From: Lichenicoccus sp964235615
Lineage (GTDB): Bacteria; Pseudomonadota; Alphaproteobacteria; Acetobacterales; Acetobacteraceae
Reading direction: 5' to 3'
NCBI GenBank assembly: GCA_964235615.1
Contig: CAXSEE010000001.1
Span: forward strand, 1 to 64,000
Length of the DNA stretch: 64,000 bases
The position numbers and the translations under genes are program-made. The notes under the pieces were generated by a model that was given only the letters and a program-made list of their open reading frames with translations, ran no database searches and was not told where the DNA came from. This document shows, piece by piece, positions 61,290-64,000 of the stretch (position 1 is the stretch's first letter; every line of letters starts with the position of its first letter).

Positions 61290-61300
61290 TAGCGCAACCA
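61287..61300. promoter_or_regulatory. LacI-type operator, copy 1
   Basis: TGGTAGCGCAACCA, a near-palindrome with a central GCGC as expected of LacI/GalR-family operators. An identical copy lies 29 bases to the right. Confidence 0.7.
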
Positions 61301-61315
61301 TTATCGGCAAACCTT

Positions 61316-61329
61316 TGGTAGCGCAACCA
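61316..61329. promoter_or_regulatory. LacI-type operator, copy 2
   Basis: TGGTAGCGCAACCA again, identical to copy 1. It runs into the ATG at 61329, which argues that translation of the regulator begins later, at ATG 61356. Confidence 0.7.
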
Positions 61330-61355
61330 TGGATTTTCGGTTACGCTGCCCCAGG

Positions 61356-62393
<1,038 letters not shown>

Positions 62394-62416
62394 CAACATC
62401 GTTGGAGGACATACTC

Positions 62417-63310
62417 ATGGCAGAGAAGATCGGTTTCATCGGCCTCGGCTGGATGGGTCACGGCATGGCGAAGAACATCGTCGAGAAGGGGTTCCCGCTC
62501 ACCGTGCTCGCGCACCGCAAGCGCGATGCGATCGAGGACCTCAAGCAGCGCGGCGCCAGCGAGGTCACGTCGGCCCGGGCGCTCGCGGAAGCCTGCGACA
62601 TCGTCCTGCTTTGCGTGACCGGCAGCGTGCAGGTCGAGGCCCTTCTTACCGGACCGGAAGGGCTGGCCTCCGCGGGCAAGAAGCTGCTGGTGATCGACTG
62701 CTCGACCTCGGAGCCGGCGATCACGACGCGGCTCGCCGGCGCGCTGGCCGAGACGGGCATCACCCTGATCGACGCCCCGCTCAGCCGCACCCCGAAGGAA
62801 GCCTGGGCCGGCACGCTCGACGTGATGGTCGGCGGCGCGCCGGAGGATGTCGAGCGTGCCCGTCCGGTGCTGGAGACGTTCGCCGGGCGCATCGTCGAGA
62901 CCGGCGGCACCGGGACCGCGCACATGATGAAGCTGCTGAACAACTTCGTCTCGCTCGGCTACGCGGCGGTCTATGCCGAAGCCCTGATGATGGGGGCGAA
63001 GGCGGGCGTGTCCGAGCAGACCTTCCACGACGTGGTCCGCGGCGGGCGCATGGATTGCCCGTTCTTCCAGACCTTCTTCGAGTATGTGGTCGGCGGCAAC
63101 CGCGACGCGCACAAGTTCACGCTGAACAACGCGCTGAAGGACCTGACATACCTGTCGAACTTCGCCAATGCGAGTGCTGCGGCAAACCCGGTCGGTGCCG
63201 CGGTCCGCAACAGCTTTGCGCTGGCGATCGGCGCGGGTCGTGGCGAGGATTACGTGCCGATGCTGACGGATGTGGTGGCATCCGCGAACGGCGTGCCGCG
63301 GGGCAAGTAG
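62417..63310 (+). CDS. NAD(P)-dependent oxidoreductase, 3-hydroxyisobutyrate dehydrogenase family (second)
   Basis: 297 residues from ATG 62417, with GGAGG eight bases upstream. IGFIGLGWMGHGMAKNI (GLGWMG 9-14), DAPLSRTPKEAWAGTLDVMVGG and the catalytic Lys in HMMKLLNNF. The usual DAPVSGG substrate motif reads DAPLSRTPKEA, so the substrate may differ from threonate or hydroxyisobutyrate. It follows the LacI gene by 23 bases and precedes the cupin by five. Confidence 0.83.
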   Translation: MAEKIGFIGLGWMGHGMAKNIVEKGFPLTVLAHRKRDAIEDLKQRGASEVTSARALAEACDIVLLCVTGSVQVEALLTGPEGLASAGKKLLVIDCSTSEPAITTRLAGALAETGITLIDAPLSRTPKEAWAGTLDVMVGGAPEDVERARPVLETFAGRIVETGGTGTAHMMKLLNNFVSLGYAAVYAEALMMGAKAGVSEQTFHDVVRGGRMDCPFFQTFFEYVVGGNRDAHKFTLNNALKDLTYLSNFANASAAANPVGAAVRNSFALAIGAGRGEDYVPMLTDVVASANGVPRGK

Positions 63311-63315
63311 CGGGC

Positions 63316-63819
63316 ATGACCGAACCCGAAAGCCTGCTGCTGAAGGCGAACGGCTGGACGGCGAACAATCCCATGCTGCCGGTGCTGATCTATCGGAGGG
63401 CGGTCGAAGCCGGAGACCCGCCGGCGTGCGAGGAGCGCCTCCGCCGCAATGGCTGGCGTCCGGACTGGCGCGACGGCGTGTACCCGTTCCACCATTATCA
63501 CTCGACCGCGCATGAAGCACTGGCCTGCACCGCCGGCGAGGCCACGTTGATGCTGGGCGGCGAGGATGGGCGCCAGGTCGGCATCGCGGCAGGCGATCTG
63601 CTCGTGCTGCCGGCGGGCACGGGACATTGCCGGATCGCGCTGAGCCCGGATTTCCTGCTGGTCGGCGCCTATCCGGACGGGCAGCATTGGGACATCTGCC
63701 GCACGGCTGCCGACGAGGAGACGCGCCGCCGGATCGCTCAGGTCCCGCTGCCCTCGGCTGATCCGGTCGATGGCAGGAACGGGGTGCTGTTGCAGCTCTG
63801 GCGGCACGGGAGCGCGTAG
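63316..63819 (+). CDS. Cupin-domain protein (YjlB-like)
   Basis: 167 residues from ATG 63316. FHHYHSTAHEALACTAGEATL holds a His/Glu metal motif and AAGDLLVLPAGTGHCRI the second cupin motif. Similar to YjlB-type cupins of unknown role. In the same rightward set as the dehydrogenase; convergent with an amidohydrolase gene. It might be a sugar-acid isomerase or a small metal enzyme, but no function is assigned. Confidence 0.72.
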   Translation: MTEPESLLLKANGWTANNPMLPVLIYRRAVEAGDPPACEERLRRNGWRPDWRDGVYPFHHYHSTAHEALACTAGEATLMLGGEDGRQVGIAAGDLLVLPAGTGHCRIALSPDFLLVGAYPDGQHWDICRTAADEETRRRIAQVPLPSADPVDGRNGVLLQLWRHGSA

Positions 63820-63826
63820 AACCTCT

Positions 63827-64000
63827 CTATCCGCGACGGATGTTCGCGACCAGACGCTCCCAATTGCCGTGCGCGATGGCAGACTTGTCGGCATCGGTCA
63901 GGTCCGCATCCTGAAGGAAGCGGCGTGCCCCGCCGTTCGGGGTGAAGAGATAGGGATAATCGGTCGAGAACAGGATCCGCTCGGGGCCGAGCACTTCCAT
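63827..64000 (-). CDS. Amidohydrolase family 2 protein (3' end only)
   Basis: The last 57 codons of a leftward gene entering from the right edge. GPERILFSTDYPY contains the conserved late Asp of amidohydrolase-2 enzymes, and IAHGNWERLVAN is the usual C-terminal helix (GNAxRLL). Relatives are lactonases, decarboxylases and aldonate hydrolases. In a sugar-acid locus a lactonase is plausible, but the active site is outside the window. Confidence 0.75.
   Translation of the reverse strand: MEVLGPERILFSTDYPYLFTPNGGARRFLQDADLTDADKSAIAHGNWERLVANIRRG

Overview
This 64 kb window is a GC-rich, very compact stretch of bacterial DNA, most like an alphaproteobacterium and plausibly a member of the Acetobacteraceae/Rhodospirillales. 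The hints are Tat-dependent binding proteins, a TonB-dependent receptor, an intergenic palindrome family of the GGGCTCTGCCC type that I associate with acetic acid bacteria, and proteobacterial choline, glycine-betaine and sarcosine genes. Taxonomy is inference. I saw no rRNA, tRNA, CRISPR array or intact insertion sequence.

Layout. (1) 1-6.5 kb: the 5' end of a Tat-exported substrate-binding protein running off the left edge, an MFS exporter, a TPR-sulfotransferase and a TonB-dependent receptor. (2) 6.5-19 kb: two divergent operons. Leftwards run a Rieske oxygenase, a PLP lyase-like enzyme, two opine-oxidase-like flavoproteins and a sarcosine-oxidase-like flavoprotein. Rightwards run a LysR regulator and an oligopeptide-type ABC transporter. 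This looks like an uncharacterised pathway for an N-methylated amino acid or betaine. (3) 19-42.7 kb: a near-complete choline-O-sulfate to glycine route. It holds choline sulfatase, a choline-type binding protein, a GbdR-like regulator with a damaged N-terminus, choline dehydrogenase, betaine aldehyde dehydrogenase, ETF subunits, dimethylglycine demethylase (DgcA/DgcB), glycine betaine monooxygenase (GbcA/GbcB), heterotetrameric sarcosine oxidase (SoxBDAG) and a divergent ChoXWV importer. The run soxB to betA (39.4 to 23.0 kb) is one tightly packed leftward gene series, ordered roughly opposite to metabolic flow. (4) 42.8-44.5 kb: a DUF892 ferritin-like protein and two GNAT acetyltransferases. 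(5) 44.9-49.6 kb: nickel-pincer cofactor genes larC-larE-larB, a Tat-exported aldo/keto reductase and a NiCoT nickel permease, with no larA in view. (6) 49.6-52 kb: an O-acetylhomoserine sulfhydrylase-like gene and a Gly/Tyr-rich lipoprotein. (7) 52-64 kb: a tetronate (C4 sugar acid) catabolic locus with ltnD, otnI, otnK, otnC, an epimerase-type SDR, a ribose-type ABC importer, a LacI regulator with tandem operators, a second hydroxyisobutyrate-dehydrogenase-family enzyme, a cupin and the 3' end of an amidohydrolase.

How it fits together. Regions 2 and 3 both deal with N-methylated compounds, and only one oxygenase reductase (GbcB) is visible for two Rieske oxygenases. Most neighbouring genes overlap by 4 bases (ATGA/GTGA/TTGA), and these overlaps were used to choose starts. 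Three convergent gene pairs end on the same shared CTAG tetranucleotide, a recurring detail of this genome.
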